Positions 20,568-22,255 of a stretch of DNA of 22,255 nucleotides are shown piece by piece. Below the pieces are notes generated by a model. That model was given only the letters and a program-made list of their open reading frames with translations, was not told the origin of the DNA and made no database searches. The stretch covers positions 1 to 22,255 of IMG/VR virus record IMGVR_UViG_3300025102_000327, one strand, 5' to 3'. The first letter of the stretch is position 1. Every line of letters begins with the position of its first letter. The DNA is from a virus. The position numbers were made by a program, and so were the translations under genes.

Positions 20568-22239
20568 CTTTAATAGCGGCGGTAATTAAAAAAGAGGATT
20601 GCTCGGCGTGCTCTGGTGCAACCGACAACTGGAATTCGTCGTGGATGAAACCGAGAGGCCGATAATCAACTCCTGCCTCGGTGAGTAACTCGAAGGCTCG
20701 TAATAGCCAAGACTTACAAATACAGGAGCCAGCAGACTGCAGGAGATAGTTAGTAGAGGCATGATTTTTACCTTGTAAACGTATGGGCCGACCATCTAGA
20801 GCTTTAAGGACGCCAGTTTCGGCACGCTCTGAGATGGCCTTAGAAAGCTCTGCAAAGCCATCTAGCCCTTCCATGATGCGTTTCCTTATCTCTGCACCTT
20901 TCTTGGCTGCAGTGGCCTTAGAAGCGCCAGCCGTGAGGCCTAACTTCATATTGCCACCACCATATATCAAACAATAAGTAACACCCTTGGAGGTCTTCCT
21001 GTCGGTTTGATAGATGTCGGCTAGCTTCTGGTGAATGTCACCTTCAACCACTTCTTTAGAGAACTTAGAGTTGTCCCAGGGTGCCAAATAATGTCCCAAA
21101 CACCTAAGCTCCAAAGAAGAAGCATCAGCACCACATTGGACACGACCCACTCCAGGACCGAATAGTTTTCTGTATTCAGGGTCCGACGGCACCTGACTAA
21201 TGTTCGGAGATAAATGGCACATTCGTCCCGTATTTGTATTAAGAATACAAGAATGATGGATAAGTCCTTTACGCTCCTTTTTAAGCCAGGCATTTTTACC
21301 TTCCGAGAGTTGGCCTAGGTGTTTCTGTAGTTCAAGAATGCGGGCGAACTTCAGAGCCTCGGGAGTGCCGATTTCTTTCAGGACTGTGTCGTCAATCTTG
21401 GGTGTACCTGTTGCTGTCCTCTCGATCGGAGTCCAGCCTCTGAACTGTTCAAAAGCGAACGCGATGTGGTGGCGACTGGTCGGGTTGAACTCTTTCAGCT
21501 TGCACATAGACGCATCAGCAAAATACCCTTGGGTTTTGTTGTTGCGCTTAGGGGTGAAAAGACCACCATCCACAAATAGGAAGGTGGAACGCATCTCGTC
21601 TGAGATTACGTCGAGTTCTGTCCGTAACTTGGCCTCCAGTTGTTGAGCAGCTTTTACGTCGAATGGCCATCCTGATCGTTCTTGCCACGCCATGTACGTA
21701 GCGAGTTGGTGTTCAGTGTTAATTGCAGTTGAATACTGTTCAAGCTTAGGCTCAAACATTTTCGCAAGCTGGACACTGACAACCACATCCCGACTGCAAT
21801 ACTCAAGCATGGCAGGCGAATAAGAAGACCAATCTCCCTCCAGCGATTTGCCGAATTCGGACTTGTGGACTCCGAGACGATGCCCCCACGCCTCAAGTGA
21901 ATGCCTGCCGTAAAGGTTGGCGGGCATGTTCGCAGGACGTGATCGGAAGTCTCTGTCCAGGATGTCTGTGAATAGGAGCCTGGAAAGGATGAGCGTGTCG
22001 TAGAGACGAGCTCGATATGTCCAAGAAGGAACGATCTCCTTGATTGCTTCGATGTCATAGCCGACGATGTTGTGTCCCCAGAGCTCATCAGCGTTAGCCA
22101 GAACTTCTAGGCCGGACGGGATATCCCCGTTGTCCCAGCGATACTCCTCATTGGTGTCGAGGTCGCGGGCAACGATGCAGTGAATCTTTGTGAGACCGCG
22201 TAGCAAGCCATCGGTCTCGATGTCAAATACTAATCTCAT
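20488..22239 (-). CDS. DNA polymerase, T7 gp5-like family A with 3'-5' exonuclease
   Basis: The 583-residue protein is shorter than T7 gp5 (704) but complete. Exonuclease motifs: FDIETDG (Asp6, Glu8), HNIVGYDIE (Asp62), and YCSRD (Tyr147, Asp151). Polymerase motif A: GADASSLELR (Asp372). Motif B: DRKTSKGVTYCLIYGG, with Arg414, Lys418 and Tyr426. Motif C: FIHDEFQ (His533, Asp534, Glu535). The residue matching E. coli Pol I Phe762 is Tyr422, as in T7. It replicates the phage genome; T7 uses host thioredoxin as a clamp, and the shorter length suggests a reduced thioredoxin-binding loop here. The ATG at 22239 is 17 bases from the right edge, so the upstream gene is not visible. Confidence 0.97.
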   Translation of the reverse strand: MRLVFDIETDGLLRGLTKIHCIVARDLDTNEEYRWDNGDIPSGLEVLANADELWGHNIVGYDIEAIKEIVPSWTYRARLYDTLILSRLLFTDILDRDFRSRPANMPANLYGRHSLEAWGHRLGVHKSEFGKSLEGDWSSYSPAMLEYCSRDVVVSVQLAKMFEPKLEQYSTAINTEHQLATYMAWQERSGWPFDVKAAQQLEAKLRTELDVISDEMRSTFLFVDGGLFTPKRNNKTQGYFADASMCKLKEFNPTSRHHIAFAFEQFRGWTPIERTATGTPKIDDTVLKEIGTPEALKFARILELQKHLGQLSEGKNAWLKKERKGLIHHSCILNTNTGRMCHLSPNISQVPSDPEYRKLFGPGVGRVQCGADASSLELRCLGHYLAPWDNSKFSKEVVEGDIHQKLADIYQTDRKTSKGVTYCLIYGGGNMKLGLTAGASKATAAKKGAEIRKRIMEGLDGFAELSKAISERAETGVLKALDGRPIRLQGKNHASTNYLLQSAGSCICKSWLLRAFELLTEAGVDYRPLGFIHDEFQLSVAPEHAEQSSFLITAAIKDVQHQLKFRCELDAEAKIGKTWADCH

Positions 22240-22255
22240 TTTGGTTGGTACATGT

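Overview
This window is a piece of a T7-like podovirus genome, almost certainly a marine cyanophage of Prochlorococcus or Synechococcus. Every gene I can support lies on the minus strand, so the genome reads from right (22255) to left (1). The cyanophage assignment rests on a 38-residue high-light-inducible protein (hli) between the scaffold and capsid genes, a MazG-like nucleotide hydrolase, a compact ribonucleotide reductase, a DUF4278-like micro-protein, and T7-type replication and virion genes in T7 order. Base composition looks near 50% GC by eye, which fits a Synechococcus host somewhat better than a low-GC Prochlorococcus one; this is only an inference.

Replication and nucleotide block (22239 to 16606): T7-type family A DNA polymerase, a putative PD-(D/E)XK nuclease, a gp6-type 5'-3' exonuclease, a 52-residue orphan, a DUF3310 protein, MazG, and then both subunits of a ribonucleotide reductase. 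These genes are packed with overlaps of 4 to 116 bp. The reductase large subunit has the class I Tyr-Tyr pair and is followed directly by a small ferritin-like protein that looks like its beta subunit, but without the usual radical tyrosine.

Head block (16613 to 11604): a 61-residue orphan, a proline-rich protein comparable to T7 gp7.3, portal, an 84-residue basic protein, scaffold, hli, a 79-residue orphan, a 33-residue DUF4278-like protein, a 279-base hairpin-rich leader containing a tRNA T-arm-like element, and the major capsid protein (GTG start).

Tail and ejection block (11541 to 1): tail tubular proteins A and B, then gp13-, gp14-, gp15- and gp16-like internal virion proteins. The gp15-like protein ends in two apparent peptidoglycan-cleaving domains, whereas the gp16-like protein, cut by the left edge, shows none at its N-terminus where T7 gp16 carries its transglycosylase. 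A strong terminator-like hairpin separates these last two genes, and another stem-loop sits between capsid and tail tubular A, where T7 has its main terminator.

The least explained part is 12603-13348, between hli and capsid. It holds tiny genes, several stable hairpins and the tRNA-like element. No integrase, complete tRNA, insertion sequence or CRISPR array is visible, and I could not identify phage RNA polymerase promoters with confidence.
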